From Kamptonema formosum PCC 6407 (GTDB taxonomy: Bacteria > Cyanobacteriota > Cyanobacteriia > Cyanobacteriales > Microcoleaceae), in NCBI RefSeq assembly GCF_000332155.1, contig NZ_KB235898.1, forward strand, positions 614,692 to 678,691: 64,000 bases of DNA, in the 5' to 3' direction. This document shows positions 1 through 8,012 of the stretch, one piece after another; positions within the stretch are counted from its first letter, which is position 1, and each line of letters starts with the position of its first letter. The position numbers and the translations under genes were made by a program. Below the pieces are notes generated by a model. That model had not been told where the DNA came from. It saw only the letters and a list, made by a program, of their open reading frames with translations, and did not search any database.

Positions 1-835
1 CAATATCTGTGCGACTGCGAAATTCTTCTTCTAACAATAGCTGTTTGAGGATGCTTAAAGTTATGTCTTTATAAGCATATTGTTCCATGTCGAAATGAAC
101 GGCAGCGCCCAATTCTTGAGCGCGACGGAGTAAAATGCGAATGCGATCGCTTACTTTTTCTTGACTTCCTTTAGCATCCAGGGGGTCAAACTGAGAATAA
201 AATGCCGTTAACTTAACAGAAACCTGAACTCGCGGCAAAGTTTCACCATCAGCTTGATCGATCGCATCTACAGGCGACCAATTCTTAGCTGCATTGGTCA
301 ATTCTGCCATTAATTCTAAGTAGCGATCTAGATAAGATTGTGCTTCAGCTTCAGTAATTACTGCTTCCCCTAAAAGGTCAACTGTGAAAGCCATTTTATC
401 CTTTCGCAGTCGTTCTAGAGTTTTGATAATTTGCTTGATATTTTCCCCAGCAATATATTTGTGCGCTAGGGTTTCTACAGCAGGTGCAACTGTTGTCGCG
501 GCGAGTTGTCCGGGAACAGAATCTGCATTCGCAAAATTGAGCAATTTTTTAAGTGCTTCTGGCAATTCTACCTCTTCTGCTGTTAGGTATTCTTGCAAGT
601 GACGGGCAATTTCTGGTTTGCTACGGAGTGCAGGCAAACAATCAATAAATCGGAATAATTGCACTCGCAGGCCGGGACTGGCCATCGCCCAATCTAGTAA
701 TTTATCATCCCAGCGCATTTGGTCTTGTAATTGGCCAAAAAAGGAGCGCTTTTTTTCTTGGGTAGCACTCAGGAGTTGTTTGGCGATTTCCTGAGTTTTC
801 GTTTCGTAGGTGCTATCGGATACTTGTACAACCAC
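1..835 (-). CDS. putA: Proline dehydrogenase / glutamate-semialdehyde dehydrogenase (PutA type), N-terminal part
   Basis: Reading the minus strand from a GTG at 835 gives 278 codons without a stop, running off the window start, so only the N-terminal part is visible. The product begins MVVQVSDSTYETKTQEIAKQ and continues through RWDDKLLDWAM and RVQLFRFIDCLPALRSKPEI to KVSVKLTAFYSQFDPLDAKG-like and AAVHFDMEQYAYKD segments (here VQVSVKLTAFYSQFDP). These are typical of the proline dehydrogenase barrel of the bifunctional cyanobacterial enzyme that oxidises proline to glutamate with FAD and then NAD. The C-terminal aldehyde dehydrogenase half would lie outside the window. An in-frame stop at 853-851 limits the 5' end; no good Shine-Dalgarno precedes the GTG, so the exact start is uncertain. 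An ATG at 394 is internal to the conserved region. Confidence 0.85.
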   Translation of the reverse strand, partial: MVVQVSDSTYETKTQEIAKQLLSATQEKKRSFFGQLQDQMRWDDKLLDWAMASPGLRVQLFRFIDCLPALRSKPEIARHLQEYLTAEEVELPEALKKLLNFANADSVPGQLAATTVAPAVETLAHKYIAGENIKQIIKTLERLRKDKMAFTVDLLGEAVITEAEAQSYLDRYLELMAELTNAAKNWSPVDAIDQADGETLPRVQVSVKLTAFYSQFDPLDAKGSQEKVSDRIRILLRRAQELGAAVHFDMEQYAYKDITLSILKQLLLEEEFRSRTDI

Positions 836-932
836 AGCTTTCTGGAGGAATTAATGATGGGAATTGGGAGTTGGGTAAAGTTTTGTCTGGCTTAGTACCC
901 ATTGCTCGACTATTTTAATTATACCAGCAATA

Positions 933-1178
933 AGGTAAAATCGATCTTGGTAGGAGAGGATAAACTAATGCGCTGGATTAGGTGATGTCGCGATCGCTCT
1001 TGTTAATGGTTTCGGGGTAGTAGTGCAAAAGTAGTGAAGCAATCTCAAGCTTTGATTTTTCGCCCTCAGTGCGTTAGTCTTGTTTAAGTTGGTTTTGGGC
1101 GCGATCGCTATTACAATAATTATGCTTGCCTATAGTATCTTCAATAGTAGGCAAGTTTTTATGGAATGCGTTTCTTTG
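933..1178. repeat. Long direct repeat, copy 1 (left flank of toxin-antitoxin pair)
   Basis: This roughly 246-bp segment recurs at 2031-2277 in the same orientation with high identity. The shared core runs from the AGGTAAAA block, through the GCGCTGGATT block and two HIP1 octamers, to the GGAATGCGTTTCTTTG block. Small differences include GATTAGGTGATG here against GATTCGGTATG in copy 2. It fills most of the gap between putA and the DUF433 gene; the rest of 836-1271 shows no convincing gene. Confidence 0.85.
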
Positions 1179-1271
1179 GAGGAAGTTAAGCAGGTTGACT
1201 TGGAGAGGTGAATTAGCTATAATTATAATAGAGTAAACAATATTACTTTCGTATCAATGAGATAGTAAACA

Positions 1272-1619
1272 ATGACAATAACCGAATTGAAAATCGATCT
1301 TGCTGCCTTAACGATCGCAGATAAAGCCGCAGCTATAGAATTTTTACTTCAAAGCGTAAGCAGCGGCTCGCTAGGCATAAAAAAAACTCCTGGCGTTTGC
1401 GGTGGTGATGCTTGTATTGGCAATACTCGCATACCCGTTTGGTCGCTGATAAATTATCGTCGTTTAGGTGGTTCGGATGCCATTATCCTAGAAGCATTCC
1501 CACATCTGACTGCTGCTGATTTGGTAAATGCGTGGGCTTATGCTGATGCTTATCCAGATGAAATTGAACAAGCAATTAGAGAAAATGATGAAGTTATGCA
1601 AGAAAATGAGGAAGTTTGA
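1272..1619 (+). CDS. DUF433 family protein, probable antitoxin (VapB45-like)
   Basis: A 115-residue protein. The C-terminal two thirds carry a DUF433 signature: GVCGGDACIGNTRIPVWSLI, followed by LEAFPHLTAADLVNAWAYA, the usual HTH-like fold of this family. DUF433 proteins act as antitoxins that neutralise a PIN-like partner and probably bind their own promoter. The partner gene starts 3 bases after the stop, so the two are almost certainly co-transcribed. The N-terminus (residues 1-35) is a less conserved dimerisation-type segment. ATG 1272 is the only reasonable start. The pair sits between two long direct repeats, suggesting an acquired or excisable cassette. Confidence 0.85.
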   Translation: MTITELKIDLAALTIADKAAAIEFLLQSVSSGSLGIKKTPGVCGGDACIGNTRIPVWSLINYRRLGGSDAIILEAFPHLTAADLVNAWAYADAYPDEIEQAIRENDEVMQENEEV

Positions 1620-1622
1620 AAA

Positions 1623-1964
1623 GTGGCACGTCTTTACACCGATGAAAATTTCCCCCTGCAAGTTGTAGCTTTCCTGCGCGTTTTGGGTCACGATGTATTA
1701 ACAGTACAGGAAGCCGGCAAAGCAAACCAGGGGATTCCTGACGAAGAAGTGTTAGCTTTTGCTGTTAGTATTGAGCGAACGGTTTTGACGGGAAATCGTC
1801 GCGATTATATGAAACTGCATCGCTCGCACCCCAACCATACTGGTATCATTGTTTGCACGGAAGAGTTAAATTTTCAGAGGTTAGCGACGCGAATTAATGA
1901 GGCTATTTCTGCGGAAGAAATATTGACGGGGAAATTGATTCGAGTCAACCGTCCACCGCAGTAA
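1623..1964 (+). CDS. DUF5615 / PIN-like toxin (VapC45-type)
   Basis: A 113-residue protein starting at GTG 1623 (MARLYTDENFPLQVVAFLR). The acidic TDENF motif near the N-terminus and the later LTGNRRDYMKLHR segment match DUF5615 (Mut7-C-like) PIN-fold proteins, which are probable RNases paired with DUF433 antitoxins. The conserved Asp/Glu at residues 7-8 and the NRRD aspartate are candidate metal ligands. The gene lies 3 bases after its antitoxin gene. Function is inferred from family and pairing; the RNA target cannot be told from sequence. Confidence 0.85.
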   Translation: MARLYTDENFPLQVVAFLRVLGHDVLTVQEAGKANQGIPDEEVLAFAVSIERTVLTGNRRDYMKLHRSHPNHTGIIVCTEELNFQRLATRINEAISAEEILTGKLIRVNRPPQ

Positions 1965-2030
1965 AAAAAGCCGATTGCTTTTTCCCATTCTAAAAATCTT
2001 ATAATTAAATTCTCTATTTATCCTAAAATT

Positions 2031-2277
2031 AGGTAAAACCCATTTGGGTAGCTGAGGATAAATTAATGCGCTGGATTCGGTATGTCGCGATCGCTCTTGT
2101 TAATGGTTTCGGGGTAGTAGTGCAAAAGTAGTGAAGCAATCTCAAGCTTTGATTTTTCGCCCTCAGTGCGTTAGTCCTGTTTAAGTTGGTTTTGGGTGCG
2201 ATCGCTATTACAATAATTATACTTGCCTATTGTAGCGTTCCATCGGGGGCAAGTTTTTCGGGAATGCGTTTCTTTGC
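2031..2277. repeat. Long direct repeat, copy 2 (right flank of toxin-antitoxin pair)
   Basis: Same orientation and nearly the same sequence as 933-1178. This copy holds a 21-codon open frame (ATG at about 2066, MRWIRYVAIALVNG...) that is broken by an early stop in copy 1, so it is probably not a gene. Together with the MITE-like element at 2349-2443 it accounts for most of the 1965-2585 gap, in which no other gene is visible. Confidence 0.85.
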
Positions 2278-2348
2278 TGATGTATAAAAATTTAAGTTAT
2301 TATTGCTCTTGTAGTCTACCAAAACTTTAGGGAAGATTATCTACCCTA

Positions 2349-2443
2349 CCAAAGAAACCGGGTTTTTTTACGAAAATACTTCGTTGTTACCTACAGATTC
2401 TCTCAAAAACCCGGTTTCTAGGCCCAGGAATGTAAGTCCTGAC
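2349..2443 (+). repeat. MITE-like palindromic element, copy 1
   Basis: The arms are AAAGAAACCGGGTTTTTT and AAAAACCCGGTTTCT around a centre containing AATACTTCG and ACAGATTCT, followed by GTAAGTCCTGA. Related copies lie at 7766-7877 (opposite orientation) and 41248-41355. The element has no coding capacity. Confidence 0.85.
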
Positions 2444-2585
2444 TTTAATAAAATTTCGCTCTCTTTTTTCCATTACTATCTAAAGACGAGGGTAAAAATT
2501 AGCGAGCAAGTTGAAGGCATTTTTTTGATAAGATGTTAATTAACATTCAACACTTGTGGTAACGGATAATCCTGACAGGAAAAAT

Positions 2586-3968
2586 ATGAATCAGGTTAAG
2601 AATCAGAAAGTCTGCATCGTCACGGGTGGAAACTCTGGAATAGGTCTGATGACTGCTGTAGGTCTAGCAAAATTGGGAAATCGCGTATTTATTGGCTGTC
2701 GTTCCATTGCCAAAGCCACAATTGCTGTCGATTATATCCGTCAGAAAAGTGGAAATCCCCAGGTTGAATTTCTCCCTTTAGATTTATCTTCTCTTGACTC
2801 GGTACGCAGATTTGTCGATCTATTTTTGTCAAAGCAGCTTCCTCTTCAGATATTAGTCAATAATGCGGGTATTTTCAACAATTCTGGGACAACAAAAGAA
2901 GGTTTTGAAATGATTTGGGGAACTAACTATCTCGGTCATTTTTTGTTAACTTACTTATTGCTGGAAAACCTCAAAAATTCAGCCACCAGTAGAATTGTGA
3001 TGGTGGCTTCTGACTTAGCCTTGCGACCAACTGCAATTAATTGGGACTCTTTAGTTAAAAAAACTCCATTAAATTTTCTTCAACTTTATGCTGTTTCTAA
3101 GCTATGTTTATTATTATTAACTGCGGAATTAGGGCGGCGGTTAAGCGATACCAATGTGAGCGTTAATGCAGTGCATCCGGGGTTTGTGCAGTCTAATATT
3201 ACCTTCGGACACCGATTGAGTCGGTATTTGGGTTTAGGTGTTTCGCTTAAAGATGGTGCTGCGGGTGTAATCTTAACTGCAATAGATCCCATTTTTGAGG
3301 GTGTAAGCGGTAGATTTTACGATCGCAAAGGTAAGGAAATTATGCTTCCCGATCTTGCTAAAGATACTGAATTGGCTAAAGAACTATGGGAACGTAGTTT
3401 ACTGTGGACGGGTGGCAATTCACAGGAAAATAAAGTTTCAAGAGTAAGAGAAAATGACTCTAATATTAGCTTACCATATTCTCTGGCTTTGAATCAAGTA
3501 GAAATTGCCGAGATTGCCAAAATAACATTACAAAATATTTTGCCAAAACCACCAAAAAAGTTATTGATAGTTAGCTTTTTTCGTTTGCTGTTTAAATTAG
3601 AGTTTGGTTCTTTATTGTTGCTATTAATCCAAACTATTAAAAAGGAATTTCACATGGAAAGGCATCTGGACTCGCCTGCAATTTTGGCATTGTGTCAAGA
3701 CACAATATTGCTACAAAAGTTGAAAGAATATTTAGGTGAAGAGTTAATTTTATGGCGTTCTGAAATTTGGGCAAATTATCCGTCTCAGCAGTTAATTCCT
3801 TTTTGGCATCGCGATTCTTATCCAAAGCTTTTAGAAGGTGTGGGTAAAACTGTTAACTGTTTGTTATACCAATTACGTATTGCAGCTATATTGACGGTAC
3901 TTTTACCGACGAGACGGCGGCGTTACAGATTTGGCCTCACTCCTGCAAAAATTTACTGTTTAGGCTGA
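2586..3968 (+). CDS. Short-chain dehydrogenase/reductase with odd C-terminal extension
   Basis: ATG 2586 is preferred over GTG 2556 because AGGA at 2577-2580 is well spaced from it. Residues ~1-270 are a classical NAD(P)-binding SDR: TGGNSGIG glycine motif, LVNNAGIF, and the YAVSKLC (YxxxK) catalytic pair, resembling protochlorophyllide-reductase-like/retinol-dehydrogenase SDRs. Residues ~290-460 are unusual. They contain a hydrophobic helix (LLFKLEFGSLLLLLIQ) and then FWHRDSYPKLLEGVGKTVN, which resembles the HxD iron-binding start of phytanoyl-CoA-dioxygenase-type enzymes, but the fold stops abruptly in a basic tail (TRRRRYRFG). The second half looks like a fused, truncated dioxygenase remnant, possibly after a deletion or frameshift. 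The stop TGA overlaps the ATG of the next gene by one base, implying translational coupling. The substrate is unknown. Confidence 0.75.
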   Translation: MNQVKNQKVCIVTGGNSGIGLMTAVGLAKLGNRVFIGCRSIAKATIAVDYIRQKSGNPQVEFLPLDLSSLDSVRRFVDLFLSKQLPLQILVNNAGIFNNSGTTKEGFEMIWGTNYLGHFLLTYLLLENLKNSATSRIVMVASDLALRPTAINWDSLVKKTPLNFLQLYAVSKLCLLLLTAELGRRLSDTNVSVNAVHPGFVQSNITFGHRLSRYLGLGVSLKDGAAGVILTAIDPIFEGVSGRFYDRKGKEIMLPDLAKDTELAKELWERSLLWTGGNSQENKVSRVRENDSNISLPYSLALNQVEIAEIAKITLQNILPKPPKKLLIVSFFRLLFKLEFGSLLLLLIQTIKKEFHMERHLDSPAILALCQDTILLQKLKEYLGEELILWRSEIWANYPSQQLIPFWHRDSYPKLLEGVGKTVNCLLYQLRIAAILTVLLPTRRRRYRFGLTPAKIYCLG

Positions 3969-4258
3969 TGATCTTAGAAGTGGCAATTCTCGATGTGAAA
4001 CCTAGTTTAACCGCTGAATTTGAAATAGCTTTCAAAACAGCTTCAGAAATCATTTCTTCTATGCCAGGGTATATTTCTCTCGAACTTCAACGCTGCATAG
4101 AAGATACAAACCGCTATATTCTACTGGTGCAATGGCAGAGTTTAGAAGATCATACTATTGGATTTCGACAATCACCAAAGTATGAAGAATGGCGGGCTTT
4201 ATTACATCATTTTTACGATCCATTTCCCACCGTCCAACATTATCAATTAGTAATGTAG
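3968..4258 (+). CDS. Antibiotic-biosynthesis-monooxygenase (ABM) fold protein
   Basis: A 96-residue protein with the ABM ferredoxin-like fold: EVAILDVKPSLTAEFEIAF, then MPGYISLELQRCIEDTNRYILLVQWQSLEDH and a C-terminal YDPFPTVQHY. The family includes quinol and polyketide monooxygenases and heme-degrading proteins, and many members lack a known substrate. The ATG at 3968 overlaps the TGA of the upstream SDR (TGATG), so both are probably translated as a pair and may act on the same substrate. Function beyond the fold is not established. Confidence 0.8.
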   Translation: MILEVAILDVKPSLTAEFEIAFKTASEIISSMPGYISLELQRCIEDTNRYILLVQWQSLEDHTIGFRQSPKYEEWRALLHHFYDPFPTVQHYQLVM

Positions 4259-4283
4259 CTAAGCTTTGTGGACAACATTAAAC

Positions 4284-4356
4284 GTAGGGTGGGCGGAAGC
4301 CAAAAACGATCTATATCTATGGATCGCAAACTTTTTGCGGCTTGCGCCCACCTTGC
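4284..4356. repeat. GTAGGGTGGGCG palindrome (REP-like) between convergent genes
   Basis: GTAGGGTGGGCGgAAGCC pairs with GGCTTGCGCCCACCTTGC around a short centre. It lies between convergent genes, so its transcript hairpin could also end transcription. Relatives are at 36455-36526 and 46989-47060, with half-copies near 9848 and 9990. Confidence 0.8.
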
Positions 4357-4377
4357 AATTACAATTAACAAATTCAA

Positions 4378-5016
4378 TTACTTGACTTCAACTTTAACAG
4401 CATAATTTGATTGATTTGGAGCCGAAATCTCAATAGTATGATCGCCGCTATTGGATAGTTTACCTTGCCATTGAACAGTACCGAAAGCAGTGCCAAGTTT
4501 TGCACCATCAGGAGCGATAATATCTACACTAACAGCTCCTTCTTCAATCTTTACTGTCATCTCCTGATTGCTGCTGCAATTAAGAGTGTAACGTTTTAAT
4601 TGATTTGCTTGTAAAGTGTCGCGAACAGTTGTACCTGTAGCGCCAGTTTCAAAGCTAACGCGCTCAGTTGTAGCTAAAGTTGGAGAAGGAGAGGGTGTGG
4701 GAGAGATTGAGGGGAGTTTGGGAATATTTGTCAGGGAAGTTTGAGAAGGCTGAGTTAGAGGTGTTGGTGATGCTACAAGTGGTTGCGATCGCGTATTTGG
4801 TGGTGGTGGCGGAATAGTAAATTGTTGTGCAGAGGAAGCAGGCTTTACCGCAGTTGAATTTGCAGATGGTAGCTGAATTTCTACCTCATTTTTTGATAAC
4901 TGCACTTGTTTCCACGCTAGCTCACCACCCAAAGCTAGCACTGCTCCCACGAGAGTACCACTCAGAAAAATTCCGCAATTTTTCCAAAATTGAGTTTTCG
5001 GCTGTTGGTCGCTCAT
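4378..5016 (-). CDS. Membrane-anchored protein with pre-peptidase C-terminal-like domain
   Basis: 212 residues: a short cytoplasmic N-terminus, one membrane helix (IFLSGTLVGAVLALGGELAW, about residues 17-36), a long proline/serine/threonine-rich linker (about 55-115), and a C-terminal beta domain (TVRDTLQANQLKRYTLNC ... VDIIAPDGAKLG ... GDHTIEISA). The last part resembles PPC (bacterial pre-peptidase C-terminal) domains found on secreted cyanobacterial proteins. It is probably anchored in the inner membrane with the beta domain outside. No enzyme motif is visible. It converges on the ABM gene across a palindromic repeat. Confidence 0.7.
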   Translation of the reverse strand: MSDQQPKTQFWKNCGIFLSGTLVGAVLALGGELAWKQVQLSKNEVEIQLPSANSTAVKPASSAQQFTIPPPPPNTRSQPLVASPTPLTQPSQTSLTNIPKLPSISPTPSPSPTLATTERVSFETGATGTTVRDTLQANQLKRYTLNCSSNQEMTVKIEEGAVSVDIIAPDGAKLGTAFGTVQWQGKLSNSGDHTIEISAPNQSNYAVKVEVK

Positions 5017-5123
5017 ACTTTAGGAGGAGAAGGAGAAAGTGAAGGAGAAAATAAAACTATTATTCTAGAGAGTGGAAACAATGAAAGTAAAATCATGTTT
5101 AATCCCTAGATGGGGACTAGAAA

Positions 5124-6173
5124 ATGCCGAATTTATTTATTTTTAATCCTACCTTCCGAGTTGCCTCATTTCTCACCCTATTGGCGATTTTGCTTCCCGG
5201 ATGCAGTCAGCGGCCAAAGGAGGCTAAGTTGGCTCAATGGCGGGCCGAAGCGATCGCTAATAACAATGCTATGGTTGCACAGCAGGCAAAGACTACCAAG
5301 GTAAAGGAGTGGGAGTTCTTTGTTAGCGGACAAATTGCCAAAGGTACTCAGAGATTCAGTTGGAGTGAATTGGAAGCGCTGGCAACTTCTCGCGTTAACA
5401 CCACTTCGCCTCACAATAGCAAAAACCTGAATGCCATTCTCTATTTTCGAGGGATTGTGGTTTCGCAATTGCTCGATCGCTTGGGGGTCAAACCAGAGGC
5501 CACCAATGTCACATTTTTGGGGTATGACGGTTTTCGCTCAACAGTCAGCATCAAGGATTTACGCCGCTATCCAATTATCCTAGCAGTGGAGCGTGACGGC
5601 CGACCAATTCCTCGTAGTGAAGGGGGCCCTTTATCTCTGGTGTTTCCTCAAAGCGAATACCCGCAGTTACATGAGGTGTATGCGGAGAGATTTTGGGCAT
5701 TTTATGTCACTCACGCGATCGTTGGCAATGAACCCGCACAAATACGCATTGGCAACCGCATCCTTGACAGCAATGCTCTCGATCGACTGCCGCAAATTAC
5801 TATTGAGGAGGCTGTTGGCTACCGCCAAGGGTGGCCCATAGGCAAGGTTAAGCTGCACGGGGTGCGGGTGCGGGATGTTCTCACTGCGGGGAATGTCGCG
5901 ATCGCCAATCGTGATGCAGTTATTGTTAAGGGTAAGTCTGCGGTATCCCGCGATCCCAAAAATCCCATCCGCTTGCGATCGGCTGATGTTCGTGACTGCG
6001 ATATCCTGCTAGTAACGCGATGGGGTGACAGCTACCAACCAATCTCGTCACGACTTGGAGGCCCCGTTACTCTGGCAATTCCTGCAAGTTGCTACAGCGG
6101 TGGCGGTTTTCAAACCCCCATCGATGACGATCGCCGTTGGCTAACTTTTGTTGAAGAACTTGATGTTGAATAA
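5124..6173 (+). CDS. Lipoprotein with molybdopterin-oxidoreductase (sulfite-oxidase-like) fold
   Basis: 349 residues beginning with a lipoprotein signal (FLTLLAILLPGCSQ; Cys ~29 the lipidation site). Two related segments follow: an oxidoreductase_molyb-like domain (FSWSELEALATSRV ... FRGIVVSQLLDRLGV ... FLGYDGFRSTVSI ... RPIPRSEGGPLSLVFP) and a second, similar but shorter unit from about residue 225 (KVKLHGVRVRDVLTAG ... GGPVTLAIPASCYSG). The cysteine that binds molybdenum in sulfite oxidases is not evident in the first unit, so it may be a binding rather than catalytic protein. The adenylate cyclase gene starts 58 bases downstream in the same direction, making a periplasmic partner for that sensor plausible. 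A heptamer repeat begins just after the stop. Confidence 0.75.
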   Translation: MPNLFIFNPTFRVASFLTLLAILLPGCSQRPKEAKLAQWRAEAIANNNAMVAQQAKTTKVKEWEFFVSGQIAKGTQRFSWSELEALATSRVNTTSPHNSKNLNAILYFRGIVVSQLLDRLGVKPEATNVTFLGYDGFRSTVSIKDLRRYPIILAVERDGRPIPRSEGGPLSLVFPQSEYPQLHEVYAERFWAFYVTHAIVGNEPAQIRIGNRILDSNALDRLPQITIEEAVGYRQGWPIGKVKLHGVRVRDVLTAGNVAIANRDAVIVKGKSAVSRDPKNPIRLRSADVRDCDILLVTRWGDSYQPISSRLGGPVTLAIPASCYSGGGFQTPIDDDRRWLTFVEELDVE

Positions 6174-6174
6174 T

Positions 6175-6213
6175 TGTTAACTGTTAACTGTTAACTGTTA
6201 ACTGTTAACTATT
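6175..6213. repeat. Heptanucleotide tandem array (TGTTAAC units)
   Basis: Five or more units of the 7-mer TGTTAAC begin one base after the TAA of the preceding lipoprotein gene and end just before the adenylate cyclase gene. This is a short tandemly repeated repetitive (STRR) element typical of filamentous cyanobacteria. Confidence 0.95.
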
Positions 6214-6231
6214 AATCAATAATAACTAAAA

Positions 6232-7755
6232 ATGAAAATAACGTTATTTCACTCTATCCACACTCGAATTATGACAGCAACAACGCTGTTGATTGTTTCG
6301 ATTGTCGGGGCGGTGGTGTGGTTCTCTGCGGTGAGTGAGGGCGATCGCTACCGGGAACAAAAGTTAGTTTCGGCGCATTCCCTGGCTGTAGCACTCGCCA
6401 ATTTATCTACAAAGGAACTCGTAGTACAAAATTGGAGTACAATCCGCCTGAATCTAGATTTGCTACTGAAAAGAAATCCTGATTTTGTCTATATTTTAGT
6501 CTCAGACGATCGCGCTTCTAATCAAATTGTCGCTTCATCACCGATTGAGTTTCAAGAACAGTACATACCCGATGTCGTGCCGCTAGCCGTGACACAGGTA
6601 GCTTTAAAGCAGTACAGCAAGCGATCGACTCGATTGGCGGGATCGGCCTCAATGAGGGATGCAGGCATCTTTTCCAAAGCAGGAAGCCTCGGTGTGGAGA
6701 CATTTGTGCTGCGGGATATAGAGTTTCCCACAGGTACTTTGAGGGCGGCGCGGGGCGATCGCGTCATCGAAGTGGCGGCGGAGATTAGCACTGCTTCTGG
6801 AGATAAAATCGGTACTTTTCGCATCGGTATTTCCCTTAAACCCCTTGAGAGTGCCGTGAATGAGGCGATCGAGCGGGCCTTAGCAATTGGGGCCTTTGCC
6901 CTCAGTTTTGGTCTGGCGGGGGCATATATATTAGCAAGGCAGCTCAGCCAGCCCGTGCAGCGCTTGCAAACGAGTGCTGCTAAAATTGCGGCGGGGGATT
7001 GGTATCATCGCGCTGAAATTAATCTTAGTGATGAAATTGGCGCTTTAGCATCTTCTTTTAATGAGATGTCGATCGCCTTGCAAAAGTCGTTTAGCAGGTT
7101 AGAAAGAACAGTAGCATCGTTTGAGCGGTTTGTGCCCAATAAATTTTTAAGCGCGATCGCCTCTGAGGGTATTGAAAATATCCAAGTTGGTACCGCCTCG
7201 AAGCGGACAATCACGATTTTATTTGCTGATATTAAAGGCTATACGTCAATGTCGGAACAGTTAACGCCGATGGAGACTTTTATATTTTTAAATGATTATT
7301 TAGCTTGTATGGGATTAGCGATCGAGGAAGCTGGGGGTTTCATCGACAAGTATATCGGCGATGCGATTATGGCGCTCTTTGAAGATGAGGCGACTGACGG
7401 CGTGCTAGAAGCAGCCGCAGCCATGCGAAAAAACCTCGCAGAGTTCAATCAAGGGCGATCGCGCAAAAATCTACCGACGATCGACATTGGGATTGGCATT
7501 CATCGAGGGGAAGTGGTGATGGGTACGGTAGGTTTTACTTCGCGGATGGATTCAACAGTGATCGGCGATGCGGTAAATGTCGCGTCGCGAGTTGAAGGTT
7601 TGACTAGACATTACAATTGTGCGGTGTTGGTAACAGAGTCTATCGTCAGTGCGATCCGACATCCAGAGGCTTTTAGGTTGCAATTGGTAGATCACTCTGT
7701 GAAGGTGAGAGGGAAAGATGAAGCGATCGCTATTTATCAACTTCTAGTTTCTTGA
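6232..7755 (+). CDS. Membrane class III adenylate/guanylate cyclase with HAMP domain
   Basis: 507 residues: an N-terminal membrane helix (about 12-33), an extracytoplasmic sensor region (about 35-205), a second helix (about 212-234), a HAMP linker (SQPVQRLQTSAAKIAAGDW ... LSDEIGALASSFNEM) and a C-terminal class III nucleotidyl cyclase. Metal-binding aspartates are visible at residue 333 (FADIKGYT) and 377 (YIGDAIMALF), with the conserved Lys just before in IDKYIGD and a DSTVIGDAVNVASR segment further on. This pattern suggests ATP as substrate, producing cAMP, but specificity is an inference. The neighbouring lipoprotein could be its periplasmic input. Start at ATG 6232. Confidence 0.9.
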   Translation: MKITLFHSIHTRIMTATTLLIVSIVGAVVWFSAVSEGDRYREQKLVSAHSLAVALANLSTKELVVQNWSTIRLNLDLLLKRNPDFVYILVSDDRASNQIVASSPIEFQEQYIPDVVPLAVTQVALKQYSKRSTRLAGSASMRDAGIFSKAGSLGVETFVLRDIEFPTGTLRAARGDRVIEVAAEISTASGDKIGTFRIGISLKPLESAVNEAIERALAIGAFALSFGLAGAYILARQLSQPVQRLQTSAAKIAAGDWYHRAEINLSDEIGALASSFNEMSIALQKSFSRLERTVASFERFVPNKFLSAIASEGIENIQVGTASKRTITILFADIKGYTSMSEQLTPMETFIFLNDYLACMGLAIEEAGGFIDKYIGDAIMALFEDEATDGVLEAAAAMRKNLAEFNQGRSRKNLPTIDIGIGIHRGEVVMGTVGFTSRMDSTVIGDAVNVASRVEGLTRHYNCAVLVTESIVSAIRHPEAFRLQLVDHSVKVRGKDEAIAIYQLLVS

Positions 7756-7765
7756 GTAGGACTTA

Positions 7766-7877
7766 TAGGACTTACGCTCATGGTTCCAGAAACCGGGTTT
7801 TTGAGATAATCTGTCGGTCATAACGAAGTATTTTCGTAAAAAAACCCGGTTTCTTTGGTTGGGTGCGTAAGTCCTGA
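7766..7877 (-). repeat. MITE-like palindromic element, copy 2
   Basis: Inverted relative to copies at 2349 and 41248. The outer arms AGGACTTACGCTCA and TGCGTAAGTCCTGA and the inner arms CAGAAACCGGGTTTTT and AAAAAACCCGGTTTCT surround a centre with AGATAATCTGTCGG and GAAGTATTTTCG. It fills most of the gap before the ATPase gene. Confidence 0.85.
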
Positions 7878-8012
7878 CAATGACAGATCGCAAGTAATTT
7901 GCCGGACATAATATGAGTGGGAGATAATTTATTGGCAGCGATCGCCTTCCCTGAATGTAAAAGTTTTATGTTAAAATATGATATAATCCCTTACCATGCT
8001 TGAGTTAAAATT

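Noticed and set aside
384-602. Plus-strand frame opposite putA with a signal-peptide-like start
   Set aside because: It lies entirely over the well-conserved proline dehydrogenase frame on the minus strand.
2066-2131. 21-codon hydrophobic peptide (MRWIRYVAIALVNG...) in direct repeat copy 2
   Set aside because: Copy 1 has an early stop at the same place and there is no ribosome site, so it does not look conserved as a gene.
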